A stretch of DNA of 64,000 nt from Senegalimassilia faecalis (GCF_004135645.1 NZ_SDPW01000001.1:930001-994000); one strand, 5' to 3'; shown: positions 1 to 9,703, counted from the stretch's first letter. Notes: generated from the letters alone by a model not told the origin. Made by a program: numbers and translations.

Positions 1-3000
1 TCGCGGCCGGTCAGCACCTTGGTGCCGTGAATCGCCGTATCGCCCTCGAGCTTAGCGGAATCGGGTTTGTACGAGTTATCGAAACTGAACATGGCGCCGG
101 TAATCGGCTCTTCGCTATCGTTCTCGTAGTACTTGGCGCTCAATTCAAGCGTGCCGCCAACGTCCGCGATAGTCACCTTCGCGGCCCACACCGTCTGGTC
201 GTACACCATGCCGGCCGGGTCGAAGGTCTTGTCCGCCAGGACATCTCGCACGGCACGCCACGTATCGCCGACCTTAACCACCTCGACGATCTTGTATTCG
301 AAGGTGGCGTCGAGCGTTTCGGGATCGAGATTCCCGTACGTGAACGTCGCCTGCGGGAACGCGATGCCGCCGCCTGCCTCGACCGCGGTCAGGGCGCCAT
401 ACCACATCTTGCCGCCCCACTCGTGATCGATACGCATCGCGCCTTCGCCTTGGGGCAACGGCGCATCAGGGTTGTCCGTGCAGGCGATCACGTGGAACAT
501 GCCCGGCTTAAGGGGGTTCTCACCTGTCGCGTCCGTATACGTCTTCGTGCCGCTAGGAGTCCACTTCACCTCAAAGCGGTTGTACTCGTTCACGAACGAC
601 GCCGTATCGTCCTCGATGGGCTGCGGCTTCTCATATTTCACGCCGTCATCGCCTACCAGCTTCGTCATCTTAGACTCCACCGTCAGCGTACCATTGTGGT
701 CCTTGTCGGTTACCGTCACGACGACCTGGTACAACGCCTGGGATGCGCTCACGCCGGGATTCAAAGTGCTGAGCGCCTCGGACTCCCAAATCTCATACGT
801 GTACGTGCCCGGCTTCGTGTAGCTGATGTCCTGGAACTGGAAGTGCACCTTTGTATCAGCTGGAGTGCCATACGGCTGCGTTACCTTGACACGCGTCTCG
901 CCCAGGGTGTCGGTCGGCGGCATCGGCGCCTCAACGGACGTGTCGGCATCCTTCAGAATGAACGTGAACTCGTCGGTTTCAAGCCAAGCGCGTCCGGTCA
1001 GCACCTTCTCGCCCTTGAGGTACGTCTCGCCATCCAGCGTGCCGGATGCGGCATATGTGTTCTTGTACGTTACCGCGCTCGTGTTACCGGCAGCGATCTG
1101 ACCTTCCGCACCAGCGGCCTCTGCCGTGAAGCCGTCGCGGTGCGTCTCGCTTACCTTATAGTCCCAGCCTGCGGAAAGCCCGTACACGTACAGGGTCTCG
1201 CCCGGCTTCAGGGAATGCTTCGCCTGGCCGTCCTGGCCGAACGCCAGCACGAACTTATCGCCTTGCTGCTCGCCGTTCGCGTTCTTCACCACGGCGTTAA
1301 AGCTCTTGCCGGCGGCATCTTGCATGGTGATGGCGAACTCGAAGGATTCGTTCGCGAAATCAGCCGCGTTATACCCATCGGGCAGCTGCAGCTGCTTCGT
1401 CACCGTCAGCGTGCCGGGTACATCGACGCTCAGCTTGCCGTTGTTGCCCAGATAGGCGTTGATGAGCGTTTGCGCGGAGGACTGCTCAATGCCGCTCCAC
1501 TTCGGGTTCAGCACGTCATCGGCCGTGGCCGTGGGATTATCGGTCTTGACCTTGTGCAGTTCGTTGATGTAGGTCAAACGCGGCGTGCCGGACTTGAAGT
1601 AGCAGGCACCCGTGGAATCCCAGGCGATAGAGCCCTCGACCTTCTCAGCGGCGTCGCCCGGGAAGGACACATGCTCGGTCTTCGCAACGGGCTTGCCGTT
1701 GTCCATGGCGTAGTAGTTGTGCTTGTAGTAGTACGTAGAGCCTTTCTCTACCGACTTCGCAGGAACAGTGCACGCCTCATCGGTGTAGATAGGCGTGTCC
1801 TGCGTGAAGTAATAGTAGCTATTGCCCGCTGCCGGCTCGAACGTGGCGACCACGTCGCCCGTTTCCTTGCCGGTCCACTTGTTGGCGTAGAAGCTCACCT
1901 TGCCCGTTGCGTCGGTGTTCTTCTCCATATACGCCTTCATGGCGTCATCGGGATTCTCCAGCAGATCGAGCGCCGCCGGCTTCACGCCGGAGGAGTACAG
2001 CACCGAGATTGGCGTGGTGTTCGAGACGCTCATGGTATCCTTCGCCAGGTCGATGGCGAAGTTGCGCAGCGGGATCAAGGATGCGGGCACCTTCACCTGC
2101 ACCTTGTCGCCCACCGCAACGTCGTTCGAACGCGTGACGGTGATCACGACGTCCTTCAGATCGGCAGCAGCCAAGCCGGAATGCACGTCACCGCTGAAAT
2201 GGTACGTGTCGACGTTTCCGTCCGTGGTCTTGGACTTGCAGCCGTACACCGTTCCGTTGTACACGAGCTTGGACAGGTCGGTGACCTGCATGTAATCGCC
2301 CAGCTGATCATCAAAGGTGATGTAGCCGGTCTCGTGCTCGAAGCCTTCGCTCGTCTCCGTCGGATAGCCGGCGCCCGTCGAGATCTCCTTGGAGATGTCG
2401 TCGAACACGCGCTTCAACTCGTCGGCGTTGGTCGCGCTCTTGTAGAACGCGGCGTCTTTACCGTCGGAGCCCTTCGCGCGGTCGCCGAAGCTCCATTTGT
2501 ATTCGCCCGGCCACCAACTCGTTTTCTCATATGAATACGTCGCAGACGGGTAGTTGCTCGACACGGCATGCATGAGCTTATTCTCGTTGGAAACGCCCTG
2601 CTCGCTGGGATACTTGGCCGGATCTGCGCCCTCGAAGATGCCGATGGAGTACACCGCAGCACCCGCGTCCTTCATATCCTTAGCGTTTCCAACGGCGCTC
2701 GAGGCGACGTCCGGAGAGAAACTGCTCTGGGTCGTCGGCGTGCCATCGGTGAAGAAGATGACGACCTTCTTGGCATCGGAACGACCAGAGGTCTGACCCT
2801 TCGCAAGCTCCAAGCCTGCGGCGGCATTCGTTGCGCCGGCGGGCTTGATGGCGTTCACCTGGGACGAGAAAGCATCTTTCGTCTCATCGGTACACGGAGC
2901 CAGCGTCTTCATCACCTGGCTGTAGTTGTACGAATATCCGCCGTCGCGATACGTGTCGTTGCCGACCTTGTCGGTCTTGTTCCCAGCGAACTTCACGATG

Positions 3001-3509
3001 GCGACCTGATGCTGCTTAGCCGCATCCTTGACCGTCGCATTCTGCTTGGCGATCTCATCGATGAACGAGTTCGCTGCGCTCTTGAGCGCAGCGATGCGCT
3101 TTGTGTCATCGCCGCCGCCCATGGCGTCATCCATCGACCCAGATGCGTCAAGCACCAGCACGATGTCGAGCGGCGTGGTTGCCGTATCGGATAGGTTAGA
3201 GGTGGACGACAACGCCGTGAGCGCGGTCAGGAAGTCCGCACCATTCTCCTTGGATATGGTGACGCCGTTCTTGCTGATCTCGCCATCTGACACGGTCTTG
3301 TCGGTCCAGATACGTCCAACGCTCGACGTGTCGCTCTTGATAAGCCCCGACCAATCCCAAATGGTCGAGGGGTCCGTGACGGCGGTCTTGTTTCCGCTGT
3401 ACGTTGCCGCCGATGAGCCTTCTGCGAACGCCGCGCCGCCGAACAGCGGCGACAACGCAAGCACCAGCACAGCGGCTAACGCTGCTTTAAAACGCTTCGT
3501 CGATTTCAT
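1..3509 (-). CDS. Secreted VWA-domain adhesin with pilin-type isopeptide repeats (3' end beyond window)
   Basis: Start ATG at 3509 follows a strong GGAGG ribosome site. The frame stays open to the left edge, so at least 1169 residues are seen and the C-terminus, where a sortase signal would lie, is missing. Residues 1-30 form a signal peptide ending in AFAEG. A von Willebrand factor A domain follows, with a MIDAS motif DASGS at 121-125. The second half holds tandem domains like the Spy0128/FctA streptococcal pilin repeats: KVLTGR starts, YTKPGTYTYEIWE segments and terminal F-x-N-x-Y asparagines that in that family form Lys-Asn isopeptide bonds. A fresh KVLTGR begins right at the window edge. 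By family knowledge this is a cell-wall adhesin or pilus tip/backbone protein. It is divergent from the MFS-LuxR gene at 4008; regulation by it is only inferred. Confidence 0.85.
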   Translation of the reverse strand, partial: MKSTKRFKAALAAVLVLALSPLFGGAAFAEGSSAATYSGNKTAVTDPSTIWDWSGLIKSDTSSVGRIWTDKTVSDGEISKNGVTISKENGADFLTALTALSSTSNLSDTATTPLDIVLVLDASGSMDDAMGGGDDTKRIAALKSAANSFIDEIAKQNATVKDAAKQHQVAIVKFAGNKTDKVGNDTYRDGGYSYNYSQVMKTLAPCTDETKDAFSSQVNAIKPAGATNAAAGLELAKGQTSGRSDAKKVVIFFTDGTPTTQSSFSPDVASSAVGNAKDMKDAGAAVYSIGIFEGADPAKYPSEQGVSNENKLMHAVSSNYPSATYSYEKTSWWPGEYKWSFGDRAKGSDGKDAAFYKSATNADELKRVFDDISKEISTGAGYPTETSEGFEHETGYITFDDQLGDYMQVTDLSKLVYNGTVYGCKSKTTDGNVDTYHFSGDVHSGLAAADLKDVVITVTRSNDVAVGDKVQVKVPASLIPLRNFAIDLAKDTMSVSNTTPISVLYSSGVKPAALDLLENPDDAMKAYMEKNTDATGKVSFYANKWTGKETGDVVATFEPAAGNSYYYFTQDTPIYTDEACTVPAKSVEKGSTYYYKHNYYAMDNGKPVAKTEHVSFPGDAAEKVEGSIAWDSTGACYFKSGTPRLTYINELHKVKTDNPTATADDVLNPKWSGIEQSSAQTLINAYLGNNGKLSVDVPGTLTVTKQLQLPDGYNAADFANESFEFAITMQDAAGKSFNAVVKNANGEQQGDKFVLAFGQDGQAKHSLKPGETLYVYGLSAGWDYKVSETHRDGFTAEAAGAEGQIAAGNTSAVTYKNTYAASGTLDGETYLKGEKVLTGRAWLETDEFTFILKDADTSVEAPMPPTDTLGETRVKVTQPYGTPADTKVHFQFQDISYTKPGTYTYEIWESEALSTLNPGVSASQALYQVVVTVTDKDHNGTLTVESKMTKLVGDDGVKYEKPQPIEDDTASFVNEYNRFEVKWTPSGTKTYTDATGENPLKPGMFHVIACTDNPDAPLPQGEGAMRIDHEWGGKMWYGALTAVEAGGGIAFPQATFTYGNLDPETLDATFEYKIVEVVKVGDTWRAVRDVLADKTFDPAGMVYDQTVWAAKVTIADVGGTLELSAKYYENDSEEPITGAMFSFDNSYKPDSAKLEGDTAIHGTKVLTGR

Positions 3510-4007
3510 GCCCTCGCCTCCTTCCACCGCATCGCGGCTTTCCGTATCCCCTTGCGCTTGCATATGCGCGCGCTCGGGCTTTTCCGGTACCCTGACATAT
3601 TCATGGGCCCACTCCTTCCCGCACGGCCCTCCCATGCCATCGCGCCCGCCGACGTCGGCCTCACTCGCCGATCGCCGGACGCGCGCATAGCCCGTAACCG
3701 CGCATCGCGCCAGCGGTGCAAACGGCATCGAGCCGCTACACCTCCTCTAAACATCATTGCCAAAGGGGGTACACGGAACCACGCCGTATTTACGAACGCG
3801 AGACTTAGACGATTTGTTTTCGCAGGTGGGTGAAGCGGCGTCAGGAGGTCGTATAAACGACCCCCTGGACAAAACAGCCAAACCGCGGACGCCCCCCGAG
3901 AACTCACGGCCAAAGTTAACCCCTTCGGAAAAATTAAAAAACGATGGCAACGCGACAAGGGATACAATAAGGAAAAGGGTGCGGACACACTTGGAAGGAA
4001 GGGCGCG
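3510..4007. other. Divergent intergenic region (498 bp), no gene
   Basis: This stretch separates the minus-strand adhesin from the plus-strand LuxR-type gene. It must hold both promoters. A possible -10 box TACAAT lies at about 3963-3968 for the plus-strand gene, without a convincing -35. Reading frames here lack ribosome sites and any recognisable product. No repeat or RNA was recognised. Confidence 0.5.
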
Positions 4008-5783
4008 ATGGGCAACGCGAAACGTGAAAACAGCCTGCTCTTTTGCGCACTTGCGTTGTTCTTCTTCGTGTTCCTTGAGTCGACGCTGTTCTTCCAAACC
4101 AACCTAGCTCAACACGGAGGGCACGCTCCCTTCCTCTTGCAGCTCCCCATCCAAGGCGCCAGCACCCTGGGCCTTCTGGCCTTTCCCCTCAAGAACCGTC
4201 TTGTCGGCGAAAAAGGCCGACCTGTGTTCATGGGAGTCGTCACCGTCCTTGGGGTCGCGTGCCTTGTCGGCGTCGCTTTCGCATCCTCGCCGCTGGTGAT
4301 CGCGTGCACGGGTGCGGGCGGGTTCTTCCTTATCGGGCTCGCCGGCGCCACCGCGTACTGGGCAACGTGCGTGAGGTCGCGCAACATCGCGCGATTCGCA
4401 ACGCTGATCGGAGGTAGCCACGCGCTCGGCGTGCTCGCGCAGATCCCCTTGTTCAAATTCACGTCGAACCACCTGATCGAGGCCGTCGTGCTTTCCGCGG
4501 GAATCATCGCCCTGGGCGCGATCAATGCGCGCATATGGCCGCCCCGATCCGCACTCGCAGACTTTTCCGCACAGCGGGAACAACGCGGAGGAAATCACCT
4601 CGTAAGCAGCAAGTTCGCCGGATGGCGTCTCGACCATATGACCCCTCGCACCGCCGTCATCGCGATCTTCGCCTTAGTGCTGCTGTTTTCCGTGCTGTTC
4701 AACACGCTCTACACCTTTATCGACATTGGCTCGCCCTGGACCAGCCAATACACCAACGTAACGCCCCGCGTTCTGATGGCCGTCGGAGGCTTTGCCGGCG
4801 GCGTGCTGTTCGACCTGCACCGGGCGCGTTACCTGGGCATCGTCATGTTCTGGATGATGCTGCTCTCGGTCGGCGCGATGCTCGGAGTGGAGGCAGGCGG
4901 GCCGTACGTCATCGGGGAAGTCGTCTACTTCTTGGGCTCAGGTGTGTTCATGACGTTCTACACCACGATGTTCATCTGGATAGCGCAGCTCCTGCGTGCC
5001 CCCGACCTGTGGTGCAGCATGGGACGAGCGCTCAACAACGTGACCGCCATCGCAATCGGCGCACCCGCGCTGCTGGTGATCGACCTGACGAGCCCCGTGG
5101 CCGTGATCGCGCTGCTGATTCCCCTGATCATCGGCATCAACGCGCTGCTCTTCGCCGCCGGCATGCTGGACTTGCATCCGCGCCCGAGGGGCGACGAAGT
5201 CGCAGGGCACACTGGGCAGCAAGCCGGCGTGCCTGGGTCCGCCGGCAATATCACGCCTGGTCAAACGGAGGTCGGCGAGTACACGCCTGCTGCCGGCAAC
5301 ACTATGCCCGGCCCCGACGGCAGCGACGCATCCGCCCAAAGGGCAGCTGATGGGATGCCGGAAGCCGCGGAGGGCCCGACACCCGGCGCCGCGCCCTCCG
5401 CAGACGATGCCGCCATCGACCCCGAAGCGCACCTTGCGGATTTCGCCGGCCGTTTCTCACTCACGCCGCGCGAGATCGAGGTGCTTGCCACCGTCACCGC
5501 CGACGAGCGCCCACTCAAGCATGTGGCCGCGGACATGGGCATCTCCCTGCGCGTGCTCCAGCGGCACCTGACCTCGCTCTACCAGAAAACCGGCACGCAA
5601 TCCCGCGTCGGCCTCACGAAGCTGTTCTGGGAGCAGCTTCCCCCCCCCCGCCACCCCCCGCGCGCAATATCGCACGCCGTAGGAGAGTCCCGAGAAGGCT
5701 ACGCCACCAACCGGCAAACCCCGCGAAACCGTTCACCCGCTTCCCCATTGCGAGCTGCCCCCTTCGACCCATACGCCCCGTAA
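4008..5783 (+). CDS. MFS-like membrane protein with C-terminal LuxR helix-turn-helix
   Basis: 591 residues; the ATG start has a GGAAGG site 7 bases upstream. About twelve hydrophobic helices fill residues 1-390, followed by a hydrophilic Pro/Ala/Gly-rich linker and a LuxR-type helix-turn-helix (FSLTPREIEVLATV ... GISLRVLQRHLTSLYQKTG, about 483-540). Proteins with this N-terminal permease-like module fused to a LuxR domain are expanded in Eggerthellaceae and are thought to be one-component membrane sensors of small molecules; the ligand is unknown. Divergence from the adhesin suggests, but does not show, that the adhesin is a target. After the HTH the frame passes through a run of ten C at 5640-5649 and ends in a 50-residue Pro-rich tail of no known fold, so slippage there would change only the tail. 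Confidence 0.85.
   Translation: MGNAKRENSLLFCALALFFFVFLESTLFFQTNLAQHGGHAPFLLQLPIQGASTLGLLAFPLKNRLVGEKGRPVFMGVVTVLGVACLVGVAFASSPLVIACTGAGGFFLIGLAGATAYWATCVRSRNIARFATLIGGSHALGVLAQIPLFKFTSNHLIEAVVLSAGIIALGAINARIWPPRSALADFSAQREQRGGNHLVSSKFAGWRLDHMTPRTAVIAIFALVLLFSVLFNTLYTFIDIGSPWTSQYTNVTPRVLMAVGGFAGGVLFDLHRARYLGIVMFWMMLLSVGAMLGVEAGGPYVIGEVVYFLGSGVFMTFYTTMFIWIAQLLRAPDLWCSMGRALNNVTAIAIGAPALLVIDLTSPVAVIALLIPLIIGINALLFAAGMLDLHPRPRGDEVAGHTGQQAGVPGSAGNITPGQTEVGEYTPAAGNTMPGPDGSDASAQRAADGMPEAAEGPTPGAAPSADDAAIDPEAHLADFAGRFSLTPREIEVLATVTADERPLKHVAADMGISLRVLQRHLTSLYQKTGTQSRVGLTKLFWEQLPPPRHPPRAISHAVGESREGYATNRQTPRNRSPASPLRAAPFDPYAP
5640..5649 (+). repeat. Ten-C homopolymer tract inside the LuxR gene
   Basis: Ten consecutive C bases encode the Pro-Pro-Pro run just after the helix-turn-helix; a second C6 run lies 4 bases beyond. 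Long C tracts are classical slippage sites. A frame change would alter only the C-terminal tail of the regulator. Confidence 0.8.
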
Positions 5784-5787
5784 CGCG

Positions 5788-5823
5788 AAAAACCCCGCCG
5801 CAACCAAGGTTGCGACGGGGTTT
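5788..5823. terminator. Bidirectional terminator between LuxR gene and cstA
   Basis: A hairpin AACCCCG-CGCAAC / GTTGCG-CGGGGTT with A-run on the left and T-run on the right sits between two convergent genes, so it can end transcription from both sides. Confidence 0.8.
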
Positions 5824-5875
5824 CGAATCTCAGAAGGCGCAGGGTCGCGCGGCTTCCCTTTAGCGGAGCACCAGC

Positions 5876-7672
5876 TTACGCGGCGTTGCGCTTGACGGTG
5901 GCCACGATGGTCTTCACACCCTTGACGGCCAGCACCACGGCCAGCACGAACAGCAGCACAGCCAGGATTGCCTGCACGGCGGGGGCGAAGATGTCGCCGC
6001 CCTTCATGATGAGCAGCATCTTCTGGTAGAACGTGATGCCCAGCGAGGTCAGCGTGGCGGCCAGCATGAAGGCCATGGGCACGAAGAACATCTTGTTGTT
6101 GCGGCCCGCGTTGCCCAGCCATGCAGCCACGGCCAGCAGAGCCAGGGCGGCCAGCAGCTGGTTAGCAGCACCGAACAGCGGCCAGATGATGGTGTAGCCG
6201 GTCATGCCCAGGAACACGCCGATGACCACGGTGATGATGGTGGCAACGTAGGGGTTCGCCATAACCTTGCGCGCGCCCGTGAGGTCCTCGGGCTTCGTGT
6301 CGACGGGCGTCCACAGCTCCTGGAACATGTAGCGAGCCAAGCGGGTTGCGGTATCGAGCGAAGTGAGGCAGAACGCGGAAACGGCCAGGATGAGCAGCGC
6401 GTATGCCAGACCCTGCACGTCGGCCAGGCCAGGGATGCACGCGAGCATCTGGGACAGGCCGTCAGCGAAAACAGCGGTCGGAGAAGCGTAGCCGCCCGCG
6501 GCGTACTTGCTCCACACGAAGCCGACGGCGCACAGCGAGATGACGGCCAGCAGGCACTCGATGAGCATGCCGCCGTAGCCGATGGGCTGCGCCTGGCTTT
6601 CCTTATCCAGCTGCTTGGACGTGGTACCCGAAGCAACCAGGCTGTGGAAGCCGGAGATGGCGCCGCACGCGATGGTGATGAACAGCGCGGGGAACAGGAA
6701 GCCAGAAGCGGCGGCCTTGTTCGTGATGGCCTTGCCCGCCTCGTCGACCAGTGCCTGGCCGGTGGAAGCGTCGAAGGCGGCGTTCGTGGCAACAAAGCCG
6801 GTGAACGCGGGGATCTGCAGGTTCGTGGCGGCACCCATGAGCGATGCGCCCACGATGCCGATGACGGCCAGGATGATCATGCCGTACAGCAGGTAGCTGG
6901 ACAGGTAATCGCGCGGCTGCAGCAGAATCCACACGGGGGCAACGGAGGCGATAAGGATGTACACGCCCAGGATGATCATCCAGGTGTTGTAATCAAGCGC
7001 CAGGGAAATGCCCATGAGCGGCAGGTTGTAGCCGATGGCAACCATGATGATGATCAGGATGATGGCGGTGACGATGTTCACCGGGCCGGGGATGTTGCGG
7101 CCACGGGTCAAGAAGCCGTACACCACGGCCACGCCGATGAAGATGATCGAGATCATAGCCGTCTGCTCGTTGGCCAGGTTCGACGCGGCGGCAGCGGTGG
7201 CGCTGACGGCGAACGTGTTGGCAACGATGGAGGCAAATGCGGCAACGACCAGCAGCAACGTCAGATACGCGAAGATGCAGAACAGCTTCTTCGCCGTGTT
7301 GTCGATGTTCTCGGCAACAACAACGGCCAGCGTCTGGCCCTTATGGCGCAGCGACGCGAACAAGCTACCGAAGTCGTGCATAGCGCCGAAGAAGATGCCA
7401 CCGATGAGCACCCACAAAAGCACGGGCACCCAGCCGAACACGGCCGCCTGGATGGGGCCGTTGATGGGGCCTGCGCCGGCGATGGACGAGAAATGGTGGC
7501 CCAGCACCACGTAGGGCGGCGCGGGCACGTAGTCTACGCCGTCTTCCAGCTCATGGGCCGGAGTCGGGCGCTTCGGGTCAACTCCCCATTGCTTGGCAAG
7601 CCAGCCACCGTAGCACACATAGCCGATGACCAGGATGACCGCAGCAACAAGGAGGATAAGCAATGCGTTCAT
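5876..7672 (-). CDS. cstA: CstA family transporter (carbon starvation/pyruvate-type)
   Basis: 598 residues, the length typical of Gram-positive CstA proteins and shorter than the roughly 700-residue enterobacterial form. Start ATG at 7672 is preceded by AGAGGA. The protein has many membrane helices and the family signature near residues 50-75 (PPYVVLGHHFSSIAGAGPI) plus GAMHDFGSLFASLRHKGQT. Members import pyruvate or peptides with protons when carbon is scarce. It lies 29 bases downstream of the gene at 7702-8373 on the same strand, so both are probably one transcript. The function of the partner is unknown; exact substrate of this CstA is inferred from family only. Confidence 0.93.
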   Translation of the reverse strand: MNALLILLVAAVILVIGYVCYGGWLAKQWGVDPKRPTPAHELEDGVDYVPAPPYVVLGHHFSSIAGAGPINGPIQAAVFGWVPVLLWVLIGGIFFGAMHDFGSLFASLRHKGQTLAVVVAENIDNTAKKLFCIFAYLTLLLVVAAFASIVANTFAVSATAAAASNLANEQTAMISIIFIGVAVVYGFLTRGRNIPGPVNIVTAIILIIIMVAIGYNLPLMGISLALDYNTWMIILGVYILIASVAPVWILLQPRDYLSSYLLYGMIILAVIGIVGASLMGAATNLQIPAFTGFVATNAAFDASTGQALVDEAGKAITNKAAASGFLFPALFITIACGAISGFHSLVASGTTSKQLDKESQAQPIGYGGMLIECLLAVISLCAVGFVWSKYAAGGYASPTAVFADGLSQMLACIPGLADVQGLAYALLILAVSAFCLTSLDTATRLARYMFQELWTPVDTKPEDLTGARKVMANPYVATIITVVIGVFLGMTGYTIIWPLFGAANQLLAALALLAVAAWLGNAGRNNKMFFVPMAFMLAATLTSLGITFYQKMLLIMKGGDIFAPAVQAILAVLLFVLAVVLAVKGVKTIVATVKRNAA

Positions 7673-7701
7673 GGGTTCCTCTTACTATTGCGTCGTGGTT
7701 C

Positions 7702-8373
7702 TTACGCTTGAACGGACAGGGTCGCCTCAATCGTCTGCTTGAGTTGCTTGCCCATCGCGTTCGTGGTCACGCGCTTCGTGGAAAGGTCGGCAACGGCCAC
7801 GCGGAGGTCCGCCCAGCCGCGGATACCGAAGGCGAAGTTCTTGCGGAACTTGGTTTTGCGCACCAGCCGCAACGCTTCTTCGGTACAGGAATCCGCCACG
7901 ATCACCAGGGAAATGGCCGACGACATATGGTTCGGTTCGGGAACCACTTTCGCAAGCCCGTCGTTTTCCATGAACGACACGAGGTCACGCACCTGAGTTT
8001 CGTCCAGGCGGTTGGCCAGGACAAAGAACAGATACTCGTGCGTGTCGACTTCCCACAGCTTTGCGCGCTTGACCAGCACGTACTTTTCGCCGTAGGAATG
8101 GAATTCGGCGTACCCAGGGAAGGTGCGGCCGGCGTATTCGTACTCACGTTGCACATCGAACCAGCGCTCGTGTGCAGCGAGAATACGTTTCAATACGAGG
8201 TGCTTTTCGTCCTTTGCCGGGGAGGGTTGCTCCCCAGGCCGAAGGGCTTGCTCTCCAACATGCGCGGCAGCCTGTTCCTCCGCCTCGCACTTGGCCTTTC
8301 CCGACGCATCCGCTTGTTGAGCGGCCTGCGCGGTGCCTTCCGCACTCGCCTGAATAGCCGTTTGATCGCTCAA
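7702..8373 (-). CDS. Conserved hypothetical cytosolic protein, co-transcribed with cstA
   Basis: 223 residues. The likely start is TTG at 8373, 11 bases after AAGGAG; no in-frame ATG with a ribosome site is closer. Residues 1-55 are a low-complexity Ala/Gln/Glu-rich segment. The remainder is a compact alpha/beta domain without membrane helices or signal peptide (for example FPGYAEFHSYGEKYVLVKRAKLW). I do not recognise the family. The 29-base gap to cstA suggests a role in the uptake or sensing of the same carbon source, which is inference from position only. Confidence 0.75.
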   Translation of the reverse strand: MSDQTAIQASAEGTAQAAQQADASGKAKCEAEEQAAAHVGEQALRPGEQPSPAKDEKHLVLKRILAAHERWFDVQREYEYAGRTFPGYAEFHSYGEKYVLVKRAKLWEVDTHEYLFFVLANRLDETQVRDLVSFMENDGLAKVVPEPNHMSSAISLVIVADSCTEEALRLVRKTKFRKNFAFGIRGWADLRVAVADLSTKRVTTNAMGKQLKQTIEATLSVQA

Positions 8374-8429
8374 ATGCCCGCAATCTCCTTTTGGTATCTC
8401 GCCTTTCTCACGTCAAGCGTGAGCACCTT

Positions 8430-8458
8430 ATTGTAGTGGCTTGGCAACGGATTCGTAA
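8430..8458 (-). promoter_or_regulatory. Candidate promoter for the 7702-8373/cstA transcript
   Basis: Read on the minus strand, TTACGA (8458-8453) and TACAAT (8435-8430) are 17 bases apart. A small hairpin CTCACG/CGTGAG at 8407-8423 lies in the presumed leader. The -35 match is weak. Confidence 0.4.
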
Positions 8459-8543
8459 CATGAAATGCCCACATTTTTCCGTTAAGTGGCGCAAACGCGG
8501 GGTGAAATGACACAAAAGCGATCGCGTTGTAGGACAAACACAC

Positions 8544-8577
8544 AAAAATGCCCCGAAAGCACGAACTTTCGGGGCAT
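8544..8577 (-). terminator. Rho-independent terminator upstream of the aldolase end
   Basis: On the minus strand a 12-bp stem ATGCCCCGAAAG/CTTTCGGGGCAT with a 6-base loop is followed by TTTTT, 27 bases beyond the stop codon of the aldolase gene. Confidence 0.85.
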
Positions 8578-8603
8578 GTGGGAATGCAAGATTGTCTCAA
8601 CCG

Positions 8604-9554
8604 CTAGTCTTCCCAGGCGAAATCGGCTTCGCCGTTGAACACCTTCAGGGCGTCGGCAACGGTGTAGTCGGCCAGCGTGATGGCGCTGATGGCCTTCGTC
8701 AGACGAACGGCCTCGTCCAGGCTGCGCTGGTGGATGTTGCGGCCGGTGGCGTTACCGTCGGCACCGCCCACGTGAATCTGGTCGTGCAGCTGGGTGAGGA
8801 ACGTCTCGGCGTCAACGGTGGAACCGCCGGCGCACACCAGGCCCGTGCGGCCCGCAGCCATGGAAGCGATCTTCAGCGCCTCGGCAGGCGTGCGCTTGTC
8901 GTCGCCTTCCGGCTTGGGCGGGTTGACCTTCACGAAGTCGGCACCCAAGCACAGCGCCACGCCAGCAGCGCCGGCGATGAGGTCCGGGTCCTTCTCGGCG
9001 GTAACGGCCTTGCCGCGCGGGTAGATCCACAGCACCACCAGCAGGCCGTTCGCATGAGCGGCGGCAATGAGCTCGCCAGCTTCAGCCAGCATGGTGGACT
9101 CGTATTCGCTGCCCAGGTAGATGGTGTAGCCCAGGCCAACGATGTTTACGCCGTTTTCGCGCATGGCCAGCACGGCGTCCAGGTCGTACAGCTGCGGGCT
9201 GTACGGATCTTCCTGGGCCGTTTTGACCAGGTTGGTCTTGGAGTTCATCTTCACCAGGTAGTTGATGTTGGGGTAATCGGCAGCGTACTGCGCAATTAGG
9301 CCGCGCTGACCAGCCAAAACACCGCACACACCCTGGTCGCCGATCTTGAAGAGATGCTCGGGCTCGGCGTCGGCGATGTCGATTCCCTCGCCGTAGAAGT
9401 CCTTGTTCAGATGCTCAACTTTCTGGTCGCACGCGAACAACATGAGGCGGCCGGTCCCACGGGTGGCCTTCATGTAGTTGTCGACGTACGTCTCGCGGAC
9501 GTCAGCCAGGACGTCGGCAGGTACCTTCACCTGGTCGCGAGTGATCTTGGGCAT
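8604..9554 (-). CDS. Class I (DhnA/archaeal-type) fructose-bisphosphate aldolase
   Basis: 316 residues; the ATG at 9554 follows a perfect AAAGGAGG site. The TIM-barrel DeoC/LacD/DhnA aldolase family is recognised by LMLFACDQKVEHLN near the N-terminus, WIYPRG around 176-181 and the Schiff-base segment DFVKVNPP with the likely catalytic lysine K209. GGSTVDAETFL and GNATGRNIHQR form the C-terminal phosphate site. It cleaves fructose-1,6-bisphosphate to triose phosphates without a metal. It stands alone between terminators. Some family members act on other aldol substrates, so the exact substrate is a family-based inference. Confidence 0.88.
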   Translation of the reverse strand: MPKITRDQVKVPADVLADVRETYVDNYMKATRGTGRLMLFACDQKVEHLNKDFYGEGIDIADAEPEHLFKIGDQGVCGVLAGQRGLIAQYAADYPNINYLVKMNSKTNLVKTAQEDPYSPQLYDLDAVLAMRENGVNIVGLGYTIYLGSEYESTMLAEAGELIAAAHANGLLVVLWIYPRGKAVTAEKDPDLIAGAAGVALCLGADFVKVNPPKPEGDDKRTPAEALKIASMAAGRTGLVCAGGSTVDAETFLTQLHDQIHVGGADGNATGRNIHQRSLDEAVRLTKAISAITLADYTVADALKVFNGEADFAWED

Positions 9555-9667
9555 GATGTTCCTCCTTTAAGGATGCAAATTCCAAGGAAAGGCAGCGCAC
9601 CTTGCGCGCCACACGTTGGGTTCATTCTAGCGAAGCCGCAAGCCCCGCCGCGGCCATACACGGAAAA

Positions 9668-9703
9668 AGCCCCGACCAACCCGGTAAGCGGCCACTCACC
9701 GGG
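9668..9703 (-). terminator. Probable terminator of the TM2 protein gene
   Basis: On the minus strand a CCGGTGAG...ACCGG hairpin nested in CCCC...GGGG is followed by CTTTTT just downstream of the stop at 9717. Confidence 0.5.

Noticed and set aside
27-2534. Long plus-strand reading frame of 835 codons
   Set aside because: It lies antisense to the adhesin gene, has no ribosome site and a composition typical of the reverse frame of high-GC coding DNA; the minus frame shows a signal peptide, MIDAS and pilin repeats.
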